Part shown: positions 12,140 to 24,600 of the stretch, in pieces
How positions within the stretch are numbered: the stretch's first letter is position 1
How the letters are laid out: every line of letters starts with the position of its first letter
Assembly: GCF_032854445.1 (NCBI RefSeq)
Contig: NC_088302.1
Coordinates: 15,061,338-15,125,337, forward strand
Direction of reading: 5' to 3'
DNA from: Liolophura sinensis
Taxonomy: Eukaryota > Mollusca > Polyplacophora > Chitonida > Chitonidae
DNA: 64,000 bases
Made by a program: the position numbers and the translations under genes
Notes under the pieces: generated by a model
Databases searched by the model: none
Told to the model about the DNA's origin: nothing
The model's input: the letters and a program-made list of their open reading frames with translations, nothing else

Positions 12140-12560
12140 GGTATGGTACAGCGGCTGGCTGTACCACATATTTGCCATGCGCGGTCCCCTCAGGCGAACA
12201 CATGTGGTACGTGTGTATAAGGGTGGTACATGCGCATAAGTTTGATACAGGGCTACAAGTTTGGTGCAAGCGAACAAGTTGGGTATAGACGCACAAGACT
12301 GGTACGTTTGATCACAACTGAAACAGTCTCACACGTTTGGTACAGTTCCACAAGTTTGATGCAGTCGCACGTATGTGGCACTTGCCTACAAGAATGGTAC
12401 AGGCGTAAAAGTTTGGTACAGGTGCAAAAGTTTGGTACACGTGTACGAGTTAAGTATGGAAAGCAAAAGGGTGTCACAGATGCACAACGGTACAACGGCA
12501 CGAGTGTGTGCTGGTGCAAAATTGTGACACAGATGCACAAGCGCATGCTAATACAAGCAC
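12140..12560. repeat. Degenerate minisatellite, about 19-21 bp unit
   Basis: Imperfect tandem copies of a unit like 'ggtacaggcgtaaaagttt' are clearest at 12390-12450, where three units follow each other. The unit degrades on both sides but keeps a 'gtac.....caagtttg' pattern. Open frames of about 140 codons on both strands arise from this periodicity and are not genes. Confidence 0.65.
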
Positions 12561-14900
12561 GTAACGCAGAAATTGTCCTATTTATTGCCAATGCTAACGT
12601 AACCATGTTTTTGATGTCTCCCTGCACGCGACGTCTTTGTAAGCATGGGTGTGGATGACCTAGACTCAACCAATAAGATTTACAAACAAAGGGATTGCTT
12701 TTCGGAGATTTGCCTAGAATTTGGGTGAGAATGGTGGGGGGAGGGGGTTATTGAAAATCACACCGGATGTAACCTTTGTTGACGAAAATCTTCCACAGTT
12801 TGCAGCTTTAACAAAGAATGCGTTTTGGGGCAGTGTTTTCCGTATAACAGTCGCATTTGTCACCATAACATGCACAGATGTTCACTACCGTGTTCCCAGG
12901 CGCCCGCAGCGGCGAAATGTTGAGACACTCCCACTGCTGATCTTATTAAACTAAGGCCGCCAGGTTAAAACTGCCCCTCGTGGTGCCTGGTGGGGACGAG
13001 GTCCAGAGCACCTGAGCCCACGGCTCAGCCATTCGGATCACGTAATCATCATAAACCAATCCCAGCGGAAAAAAATCTAGTTTATGGTGATAAACGCTTT
13101 TATCCCCAATTTTTTTTAACAACACAATTTGTCAACAATGTCACGAGAGTTTTTCACTCGGATTAAAAATTCGTGCGCCACACGTGACAAAGTTTGTCAG
13201 TCACAAACCAATGACCCGTGGTTTACTCCTGGCACTCCGCTTCCTTACAGCCGTCATACCAGTGAAAACTTCACTACCATTGCAATAAGCACAAATCAAA
13301 TAAATCAATATTGCATCTTTCTGTGGCATTCCTGTTGACGTTTCATTTCATGCAGGCATAATGGCAAAAAATCAACCATGCTTGGATGGCAATATGGGCT
13401 GTACATGAAGGATACATACATACGCCTGTATGCATCTTGTGCAAGCATGTAGCCTATATCTGTGGTACAGGAGCATACTGACGAAAACAATTGTAAACTA
13501 TACTTGTTAAATTACGATACCTTTATTTTCGACCTGTGGGCATATATATACAGTACTTCGTGCTGAGTGACACGATAATGTTTATCTTAACACATAGACT
13601 TTTTTCTGGAGAAATGGATTCTATTTAGTTTGGCCAATAACGTTCCATTTAAAATGGGGAAATTTCAGTATGCATGCAGGTGCATGCCTAAATGTCAAAA
13701 CGTTTCTTTAACTCGTCCGTAATCCTCGCAGGACAAACCATATAAAAGAAATCTCCTTTGGAGATGACCCATGCTGCATGACATGAATTCTAAGACAGTA
13801 CCCGATGGTGTAATTTTATGTCAGGACGTTTGTCAAGTACCTGGCGCTGCGCGGTGGTTTCGTTCAGAGACGGCCACGGTTCCCTCTTCCCACAAATCTG
13901 ACATCTAGACGCCGCGTATATGTGTCTGACTTGGCATATGAGGAACACTACAAAGCATGGAACTTGGACATTCTTTATCGTGCGGTTTTGTTCCTAAAGG
14001 TCCAATAACCGGATAATTATGCGCAACTGCTGCTCAGTGATATGTGACAGTTCCACGTTGGTGCCACGCAAACAGTCAATGACCGAACGGCACACTACAG
14101 AGACGTGAAATGGCGGTAGTATGCGATAGCCTAACGGTATCGTGCAACACCTGCACAGTGTACGTATACCGTGGCGCAGTTGTCATGTACAGTGCTGTAT
14201 GTGCCTAAAGGTTTAAAGTTGTGTGGTACTGTGCGGGAAACCGTATCTGCTCAGTATGCCATACCGTAATCGTACCTTACGATGAAAGGTTTACTGTGTA
14301 TATTAGTATAAAGCATGTCATTCGGGCTGCACAAGATTTGTTGTATAGCACCTTATTCATTTTCCGCTTTTCCAAGACCTGAATACTGAATGAATCAATG
14401 GTTATGGCTTAATGTCACATTGCTTTGAATACAGCGACCACGTGTTCACGATATGAGCCCGAACTATGCTGCGCGAATCTCGCCTTTCAATTGCTTAACT
14501 AATTACTGCATTTATGACACCGTTTTATTAATACCGAATTAGAGCTAATTGTTTAATTCTCCTGAACTTAACATGAAAGACTATTGATATTATTGTGACG
14601 ATGACGTGGCTGTCCCGTGGGTTGTGACCATTGATTGTATAATGAACATATGTCCAGTGACCTTTACACCACTCTGAACACAATTCACTAATTGGTCAAT
14701 GGATGTGACTATGAATTATGTCATATTCCCCTTAAACAATAATCCATTTTCCTCAGCCGCAATGGATCCATAATTCCAATGTCTGTTATTCCTGTATATA
14801 GACCTCTGTATAATTACTGTATTTTCACAATTTCATTCTTTAGGCTACTAATTATACACCATGATGCGTCGCCGTAATTTCCCCCCACTACTTTGATCCT
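12561..14900. other. Intergenic stretch, no gene seen
   Basis: Non-coding apart from a weak SINE-like fragment at about 13195-13306, which ends in 'acaaatcaaataaatcaat'. The DNA is unique in composition with several TAATTA-type motifs (14480-14830), which could reflect regulatory DNA or only AT richness. Confidence 0.5.
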
Positions 14901-14917
14901 AAAGCAGCTACTGGGAG

Positions 14918-15003
14918 AGGGCATTGGCCGAGTTGTTAAAGACGTCTGCCTTTCAATCGCTAGGGCACACGATGTGCTGGTTCAAACCCGAGCTGTCAGT
15001 GCT
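14918..15003 (+). repeat. tRNA-Leu/Ser-like SINE head or tRNA pseudogene
   Basis: 'ggccgagttgttaaag' resembles the A box of Leu/Ser tRNAs and 'ggttcaaaccc' at 14981-14991 is a near-perfect B box, at about tRNA spacing. The acceptor arm does not pair cleanly, so this is more likely a SINE head or a relic than a working tRNA gene. Confidence 0.5.
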
Positions 15004-18000
15004 TTTATTTCAGTTTTTGTGCGTGCTATCCATTTTGAAATGACATTAAATCATTACAATGCAATTCGAAGCTGTATAAAGTTTTGATTTAATAATAACT
15101 GACTATTTGTTCTTCATTCAGACTTCCATACCTTTGTAAATTCAAAAGAATTTTAACATTAGCTGGAATCAAATTCATAACGTCAGTATCAGGGGCTCTA
15201 CTTTACACTTCAAGAGTCGAGATTTTATACGAGTTATTATTGCTTATGCTATCTTATAGCCCGGGGGAATAATTATGGTCGAGATTACCCTTGAGTTATC
15301 TTTATAAAATTGAATCAGAATTTTCTTTCATCTAATTGGCTGTCTATCTCTCCAAACTAAACCTAGTTTTAGCCACACCTTAAGGGGTAAGCGTGCTGGC
15401 CGCTAAGACGGACGCAAAAATTCCGGCCTTTAACAAGATAAACGGTTTGAAATTTGCTGGCAAGCCAGGGGCGAACTCTGAAGCAGCCACGCTTTAACGC
15501 AATTTGACACGAGATAATGAGATCGCCTCGTCTAAGTGAGTGGTACGTCAGAAACCATCAGCGAGAACCGGCCCTCCGCGGCTGAGGAAAAACGGAACGG
15601 ACTATGCGTAACAATCTTTTTCTGATTTCCTCAATCACACGCTCGATAAAGTGTCCAAGAGGTTTTGTGGTCGTTAACTGAATAATTAGGTCCGAAAAAA
15701 ATCACAAATTAGCCATAAATTACTCTAAAGGTGATTCTCACGTACCCATAATAAGCATGCTGCCACGTTTGTATTTACGTCTTCGCCTTAATACGCACAT
15801 CATGACGTTAATGCCCGCTTTTCTGTATCGACATGGGGAAATTTTGTTCTAAAGCTACAGAATTGTATTTTCCCGATCCTCATTCTACGACTGGTTGATA
15901 TTCCTTGAGCTGATACTAACATTCGGGCGAAGTAAATGTACCTTTTAAACGGCTTTCACGCCTAGGTATTTGTCGTATGCTGACTGGCGGAATTCAATAA
16001 AATTGAAACGTCTTTCCTGAAAAAAAAAAACAAATTTGTTTCTCTTTCTATTGCATGGTAAATTCGATTGAACAGGTCGCACCGTGTAAGCGTGCAGTAT
16101 ATAATTTAAATATTTCGGTAGACAATATCTGCACATGGCATATGCTTCAAATCATATATACCAAAACGGAAAGAGAAATTGCACCTAGCAGTTCCACGGT
16201 AGGCTTATAACCTTACACGACAATTCGCGCTTGAACGCCTGCTATACATGGACATGACATGGCGTACAGTATATGTGTGCCACATTTTTTCTCGAAAATA
16301 CATTCACATCTGTATACTTTGAGAACTCAGATCAGAAACAAAAAGAGTAGGGCCTATGTTAGAGCCCTTGATATAGGGGTATAACCAGAACCAGAAAATA
16401 TGAAAAGATATGTCTCTCTTTAGATGACTCATCAATTGTTCCCAAATTATGCCTCAGTTTTGAATATAAATCGTAAACTCGACTTAATCCATTATATCTC
16501 TCTCTTCCCCCTTCTCCCACTCGCCGGAACTACGCCCTATAATATCGTTTCATACATTCTCGCTTTAAATATAATAATTCCGTTGTTAAAGTGCCCCGAT
16601 ATACAGCTGTAAGTCATCTAAGCAAATCAAAGTTAAATCACGTAATATATTCGTTTAAAGTTTTGAAATTTTAAACATGCAACATTTTCCTGATAAAAGT
16701 TCACTTATCAGCGACAGAGCTTCTCGAGTTATATAGTTAGAAATTAATGAAATTACTGTGTTCAAGCTGGCCAGAAAGATACGATTGTAGGTACTTATGA
16801 CAGAGCTGACGTTCATAAAATGCTGGTATTGTTTTGGTCAATGGATACGTTTCGTGCGGAAAAAACATTAGGTTACGTTGCTAATTACAGACACTCTGTA
16901 AACGGCGCTCATTTCCTGATTTTAACCTTTTTCTCTTTATGCCCCATCATGTTAATATATGCTTTTTTTTTATAGATCAGGCGAGACAGCAATTTTGATC
17001 AAAATCGGCAACAACCGTCTCTAAAAAACAGTCAAAAAATGAACCCACCCTTTCTTCGAACAGATGTTTGAATCGGTATTTATGTCTAGCGTCCCGCCTA
17101 ATAATAAAAATCAACACAAATCAAAATTTCGACATTTTAGGGTCGATTTCAAAAACAAGATTTTGAAAAAACAATCGTTGATTATAGTTATACGTTGAAG
17201 TGAATGTATCGCATGATAGGGTTAGCATAACAGCTATTGTTTTGGCCTTTATTAGTCAAATGCGCGCTTCGCGTGTTGCATTTTAACAATCATGCAAGGA
17301 TGTCACGTGTTGTGTTTGAAGTGAACATATAACATGTAGAAAGAAACCAGAGCTGTGAGACGAAACATATGTCGCTAAATATTTACCAGGGTATTTAACA
17401 GGGATGTGTACTCATATAGCATACCCACTCCATGGGTGTTTAACGTTGCGAATATATATAGGGTTTATATAGTATATGGTAACATGTATTTGTGTTACAT
17501 AATCCCCATGTACGTGCAGGATCCACGTTTTCTTTGCGACTAGTAGCTCTGTTATCGTTGTGTTCGTTTATCTTTTGGTCGGTCGCTTAAATTTTTGACA
17601 ACCTGCCATTTAACACTGGCTATCTACTTAACCAGGGCAATACGTGCGACATATAAACTTTTTACGGAATGTCGCAGCTGTTGAGAATTTGCTCTGTTTG
17701 GTTTACATAATGCCTGATATATAATATGCTGACCAGTTCAAGGCATTGCTGAGCAACGCTCTCTACTTTGGCGCACTGCCCTTTGTGTGTGGTCTGAGTC
17801 CATCGAGCGAGAAATCTAGATCCATATAAAGAAACACAGCCCTCTACACATATAGACAAGATTTTCGTTAATGTAAAAAAAACGAATGAATAAAAATAAG
17901 TTATTTTAAAAATAAACATTACTACAAATTATGGAATTGTTTGAACTGTCAGGTTCTTCATACTTGACGAAGGTCAGTGGTTTCCTTGCGCAGCCTCTGT

Positions 18001-20400
18001 ATACATGTACACGTTATCCCCAATCCGTAAAATAGTTCATCGTACAAATGAAACAATAAATAAGTAAATAAATAGAAAAGCATAATCACGTTTGGGGACA
18101 TAGACTTATATCGCCATGTCTTTGTATACATATGTAGATTCACACAGATTCATTTAAAATGCAAATTGAGATAAACGAATAGGAACATCAAACAAGTTTG
18201 TCTATTATTACACAGACTTCAGATTCAAAGTCTTTCATCTGTTTAAGTTGAGGTGCCCACTCTCCCTTCTCTTGAATGGACTGGTCGGTTCAAATTAGCT
18301 TATTATATAGAAAAACAATATTTCAGTTCAGCACTTGCCACAACAGCTGGTATAAGTAAGCCTTTTTTCTCCGAACGTTCATCCAACTTCTTCGTATTTC
18401 TCCTGTATCTCTGGTCATCTTCGCCTTTGACATAATGCTCAAATTTGTTGAACATGAGCAGTTCGTGTTTTGTTCTTGTTTCATGTTTTCCACAAGATTA
18501 ATCCACGTTCCTAATTCTAAAATCACGGGTTAAATTTCAAGTATCTTTTTTGCAATCACAACGTCTTTGTCAAGGTAATTAGTTTTTATTAATTGGATCA
18601 ATCGCTACATTGAATTGTTAATATCCGGTGCATGGGGGCTTGTCAAACTGGTCTGAATGTATAGGCGACTTCCGATCGCGTGCGTGCTATGCTATCTCTG
18701 AACAAGTGGCTACACACACTCTCATAGACTCGGGACTGCGTGTTAAACGTCGACAGCTGTTCAGGAGAATGAGTTGTCTTTGTTAACCAAATTGTGAGCT
18801 GAACGCTCACTGATTCAAACCCTATATAATATCATCCGGTTGGAGGTTTTAATTTCATTAGCTTTTCTCATCAGACTTCCAGCATGTTAATATAGTATTA
18901 AGGACCGCTCACTGAGGCCAGCCGTAGTGGCCAATAACAATCCGAGCCAGGTGGGCTATTCTCTTACCTGGTAATCAGGGTACAGGTGAACATTGCCTGT
19001 GGTCATTTATAATTGGCCAATTTGGATTATTTCACGCAATTAGATCATTGGTCAGATGTGTGTATTGAACATCGCACCTGTACGTTTAAAATTAGGCATA
19101 CATTAGTGCACACATTATTCGTAATACGCTGTTGTGGTAAATCATATATTAAAGAAATACCCAATACCCACTGGAGGGTTGAATAAGAATTGTTTTCTTC
19201 TTAATTAGCCATTTGGATCGCAAGGTCTTGTATTTTATTGTTTATCGTTGTCCAGCTGGGAAATTGCAACACAGTAAAAAAAAATTTAAAAGAAATCGGA
19301 TATCTTTTAAAGACAAGCAAGCTATTGAAATTTCGAGATTTAAAGTGAACACGCCCTCACTAATGTGTGAATTAAGAGAGTAATCTCGTCCATTAAACAC
19401 TAATGTTGTATAGTCATTGATTGTTTACACACTTGCGATGATACAGATATATTTATGTGATGGGCCTATTATTACGGAATAACCTCAAAATGCAAACGCA
19501 AAAGCCAAAATATGACTTTTCCGTTTGTATTTGGAATTTATTACTTAAAAATAAACCCATCAAGGTTTTTGGGTTGTATGTTAATTAAGTCAACTAGGCC
19601 TATATAACATTTTTGTTTAACCATTTAGGAAAAGCAGTAAATTTATAATCGTTTAATACGTCCTTGAGTTCCATAAAATCAGCCTCAGCAACAGTGAGCA
19701 GTAGAATAATGGCATACGTTTGTCTTCATAGTCCTTGGTGATATCTTGTGTATATTAAATTTATCTAAACGACCAAAATCAGTTTGGTTATCAGATAGGA
19801 TATATGATTAACACCAGAAATGAGTCCCTTTCATGTCAGATTAAAGTTAAATCATAGAGTGTACTAAGGTAATTCGGAAATAAGAAGTTTTTTTTGTAAA
19901 GGATCTATAGCTATAATTTTCCCCGGGATGTTTTTATGACGTCGTAACGAGCTCCACGCCTATTTACGGAGTAAACTCATTCGCTGTTGGGGGTGGAAAT
20001 TGGCTCAAATTGAGGGTTTGATAAAGATCTTGCTAATGACCACATTTGAGAGGTGTGTAATCGTTTGAGTCAGAGCGTCTGTCAGGTCGAAAAAAAAGGC
20101 CGCCCGGGTTAGTCTGCGCGGACACAGCAAGAGATCTTAGCACTTCTACTTACTCCCTACATAATATACTACTGACCAAAGGAGCAAACGTTTTGATTTG
20201 TCCAATATTATCACTTCTCGATAATTGGCCATCTCCCTGGGAAGCCATTATTATTTTTTCTGTGTGTGTGTGTGTGTGAAGATCGTGGCGAAATGATAGA
20301 TTGTTCATCTGATTTGTGCAATTAGGAAATCTCCCCCTGTTTAGTGCATCAACACGCCAAAGGCTAATACGGTTGGAAAGGCTTTTGTAAGGCTTTCAGG
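15004..20400. other. Intergenic DNA upstream of Rx
   Basis: AT-rich, without a recognisable exon or a repeat I could place. A less AT-rich block at about 18905-19065 holds clustered SOX-, E-box- and OTX-type motifs and is reported as a possible enhancer. Confidence 0.5.
18905..19065. promoter_or_regulatory. Candidate enhancer 2.3 kb upstream of Rx
   Basis: Within 160 bp there are 'aacaat' (SOX-type), two CAGGTG E-boxes, two 'attggccaa'-like CCAAT elements, 'taatt' homeodomain cores and 'ggatta' (OTX-type). Vertebrate Rx has an upstream conserved element driven by Otx2 and Sox2. The analogy is inference only; short motifs occur often by chance. Confidence 0.25.
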
Positions 20401-21373
20401 GAAAGTCCATGCCGAGTATGGTCAGCTGGTCACACTGCGGGGATCGAGGGAGAACGTCATTGGCTGGAGCGATGCACACTTTATTAGCTATTAATTTACT
20501 TTACGCCCGCCTCTCTCTTTACACCAGCCATTTGACGCCGCATCATCGTTCTCGCTTCGACAACCGGCATTTCCGAAGGCTTCAAACACTACTCCGTTTT
20601 CTTCAATAGCTGTTTACGGCTCGGTGAGCGAAACAGGGCGCACGATTCGGCGATTGTGTGTGTTAGGCGAAGGACAGAGAGAGAGAGAGAGAGCAGGGAG
20701 AGATAACGTGGGTTTGCGATACTCCATTACCTGGGCAATCTCACAGTTTACCTGTCACTTTGATCATCCCACTGTACTGCGACACGAAAGCCCGATTGCC
20801 CACTGACTGACCCTTGTGTATGGGGCTGTCTCTCCATCACGTCACATACAAGGAGAGTGGGAGATATATCTCTATATGTATTCCAAAGTGAGCGGCTCAC
20901 CCAGATATAACGTAATTTAGCTGTGGATAAAAGTTGTAATACTCCGTTACGAGTTTTCGGGAAACCTCTCTCTAGTCTTTGAGAAGATGGATTTCGCCCC
21001 TTGAACACCTCGTTACGTCACTGGAATAAAATCCTAAAACAGGAAGGACTTCTAGGCAGATTATAATCGCTCATCTGGCCAAAACAAATTGGTCTCACAA
21101 TACCCTGGTCACAGCTATTCTGTGTTGCTCTTGAACAAGAATGAGCCAGTGTTTACGGTTTTGGGATAAGTGCTGTTCAGGAGTAGTATAATATAGTGGA
21201 TATTAGCAAAGGCACGCCACAGGTTTTATTAAATGTCATCTGTAAACTGACAAAGTTTATGATTTCAAAGAAAACACCTGCATTTTTTTCGGTGGAGTTG
21301 ACATCACTTTTTCACCGGTACAACGTTTTCCTTAGTGACCCGGGCATCCACTGCTTACCTTCTTCTTTTGATA
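20401..21373 (+). promoter_or_regulatory. Probable Rx promoter / 5' UTR region
   Basis: This is the immediate upstream flank of the Rx start codon. It is richer in GC than the surrounding DNA, with a (GA)n tract at about 20677-20694. No TATA box or transcription start could be fixed, and the frames inside show no similarity to known proteins. Confidence 0.35.
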
Positions 21374-21614
21374 ATGAGCAATCCAATGGCTCTGCCCTAC
21401 CTGCGTCTCAGCTCGACCGCTACCCGCCCGGCTTCACCCCCAGGACAGCTTAGTCATACCATTGACGCTATCTTGGGGATTCGGCGGGACTCTGAACTTT
21501 CCAGCCCGGAGCTTTCCCCGGACAGCGGGACATCTCCGGACGGTATGTCTTCAGACTCCGACATCGATATCAAAGGCTTGTCGCAAAGCGAAGAAGACAA
21601 CCATAAATTCACAG
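21374..21614 (+). CDS. Rx: Rx exon 1: octapeptide exon
   Basis: It codes residues 1-80 plus one base of residue 81, ending ACAG|gtaaga. The octapeptide is a Groucho-type corepressor docking motif in paired-class proteins. It is followed by a stretch rich in SP, SSD and acidic residues. A spliced product that read on past the donor would stop soon after. Confidence 0.93.
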
Positions 21615-24600
21615 GTAAGACTAAAAAACACACAATGTATTCTCATAAATGTATTCTCAGTTATCTAAATCTATGTATTTGTCTTCATTTTAATAAATGT
21701 AGTCCATGTTTTACCGAGTTACAAACTTATTAATCATTTGTAATAACGGCTGTTTAAATTTACAAAATTATAGGTATTTAACTTTCCTTTAAAGGGGTAT
21801 GTCTTAATTTCCGCTGTGATACGTGATAACAAATTCCAGTCTTGTGGAGAAAGAAATAGAAGAACAAAAACTGTATTTAGTAAATCCGTTAACATTCTGT
21901 TTAATATTATTCGAGATATGGCTAAAAATCATCCCCGTCACTCCTTTGATCATGTCACGCTTCATAAAGAAAACATACTGGCATTCAGCGCTTCCGTTTA
22001 GCCTGTGTGTTTATGTTACTTATTGATACGTATGCCGCGTAAAACATACACAGTACCTAAAGGCCGATATTGGCCCGGCTTGTCTTCATAAGTTTAATTT
22101 ATAATCACACTGTTCATAAATAGCAAGAAATCGTTAAACTTCTTCAGTATCAAAACAAAAGACCTGAATAATACTGCGGTCTACTTTAAAGAGAAAGAAA
22201 GAATAAAACGGTGCAGAAAACTGATCATTGATGATGAAGGTTTATTGACCGACAGTGCTTTTTAAGACAACGCCATGTATTTGGAGAAGTTGGATGTAGT
22301 AGTACTTGTTTAAACGTGGGGGTGTTATCTTTCCTGTAGGAACCATGAAGGTGCGATTAAAAACTAACATCTGTAGGCAATCTGTTCTAGTGTGGTGATA
22401 TACTCAGGATGCGATATTATTACCTTGTTATCGCATAATCCGTGCTGCTGACACTCGTATGGCAATCTGTTATCGCAGAAATCTGGTGGAAAAGGCCTTC
22501 CGTATAATTGCCAGCGAGCCGCAATTGATGAAAACCTATAGGGGTTAATCGTCTGTGACAGATTAGGACAAAGTGCGTCAAAAACCCTCCATAAAAAAGT
22601 CTCCAAATGAATAACAGTGGTAATTCGATTAGAGAAAAGGGCTGTCGACCTGACAGAGAATAGAGGAAACTGGTCGCCGTAGCTTCCACCATTTAGAAGC
22701 TTTGTGTCAAGTTTCCCACCTCACCCTGTGCTCGTGTTCCGGGCCACGGGTTAACTCTACCTTCGTAGACAACCCCCGAGACCTGGCCCGGAAATTAAAA
22801 GATTGGTTCGAATCGAGAGTTGATCTTTGCACGCAGGCAAGCAATCAGATTTTGCCCGGGGTTTTAACACGTCGTCAAGACACGCGATTGGTAAAGATCA
22901 AGTAATGCTGCGTATGCCTTGATAATACATTCCAAGTCCCATTTTGTTGTCTGGCAAATCTCTGGAAGGATTCGAATCGCATAGACAGACAAAAAAACTG
23001 AAATACAACGTTTTACTAAATTAATTTTTCGTTTATCGGATTTTGTCAAACCACTTGTTTCGCCTGAAAGATAAATAGCACATTAGACGCTTTTAATTTC
23101 GCCATCGAATAGACACGTGAGTCGACTGACTCCGCGATTTCATACTTCATCTCATGTGCATCGTGTGCAAGGTAAGGAATCAGTGTTATATGCTAAAGAC
23201 CTGCTTTTGCCCGAAGCAGTAGTTAAGGTTCTGAGCAAGGAAAGAGGAGGAAAAAACATATGGAAATGAATATTTTCAAAAACTAATTCATGGAAAGCAA
23301 TGATTAAATGCAGGTTTATATAATATATGGAACATGTGTAAGGTTTACAAAATATACTTTGAATGATGACCAAGATGGGTTTGTAGACAGGTTTGTGTAT
23401 AAAATTTCCACAATAAACTTCGAATGGCCTTAGGCAATTTATAGATAAGTGTAAAGTTTCAATGTAAACTTGTGTTTTTTTTGTAATGTGTGTGTTCATG
23501 AAATGTGTTATTGATAAGGAACTTAAGCCTGGAATTTGACTCAGGCATAACCCTATAACTATTATATATGTAAAATTATTTCAGAACTTTGTACATTTAT
23601 GTTTTTTAACTTTTTATCTTTTTTGAGTTTAGCATAATGGACAGTTCAGTAGCTCTGAAATGATAAAAATATATCACAGCATATATCATGAAGTTAAATG
23701 AAAACAGTGTAAATATAGTCTGAGATGATATTTCGTCACACTTAAACTGGCGTAATACGGTCACTTTCGCACAGTACATAAAGTTTTGTCAGACGTAAAT
23801 GGTAAAGCTACGTGTGATGTCATTCTACATACTTACCTCAGTAAAAATACCGTATTATAACAGTTTTTTTAATTACGGTTCTTGGATCTAGGCTTTCCCC
23901 TGTCAGTATATAGGTTACATTTGTTCTGGACAGTTTTGCACCATGAAACGAACTAACGAACTTCTTGTCTACAGGAAGTACGTGTACATGCACTTGTATA
24001 TACATGCTACTCTAGTATGGCATTTCTGTGTTATATATACATGTACATCATTTGGTGCACCTTGGACGTCTATGCGTGTCAGACAACTATATATCTGCAT
24101 GACCTCTGTATATATCCTCAGTTATATGCCACATATGTTGAGATATACTCCATACCCGCTGCAAGACAAGCCTTTGTATGTATGCACTTGACTGTTTTGG
24201 AAAAGAGAGTTAAAATGATCTCTGTTCACCTATAGAGTATTTGCAAAACTTAACAGAGCGTTCCACAAAGGTATCTCAATTTTCGTCTACAGTACTGTTT
24301 ACTGTGTCCTCAAAGCAGGTATTCCACTATATGCACATGCACGGAGTAATCGATTGTTACAAGAATTGAACCCGGTACTTCCTGTGTGCATGTCATTCTT
24401 TAAAAGTGGTTGCTTTTCTAAATAATATCTGAATTAGAGCACCCCCTGCCCTAAATTTGCTTTTACATACATGGAAACTCAAACTTTTCTTAGGTATATA
24501 AGTAATGATTATTACATATGCTGTGGTTATTAGCTATAATCATGAGCTAAACGTTTCTCTATAAATCTGACTATCATCTATATTTGTAATTTAAGTATGG

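Noticed and set aside
12230-12669. Open frames of 142 and 138 codons on opposite strands
   Set aside because: Both come from the degenerate 19-21 bp tandem repeat and have no domain or splice context.
14918-15003. Functional tRNA-Leu/Ser gene
   Set aside because: A and B boxes are present, but the acceptor arm does not pair convincingly; a SINE head or pseudogene is more likely.
20409-21008. Frames upstream of Rx on both strands
   Set aside because: They are unrelated to any known protein and are explained as promoter or 5' flank with simple GA repeats.
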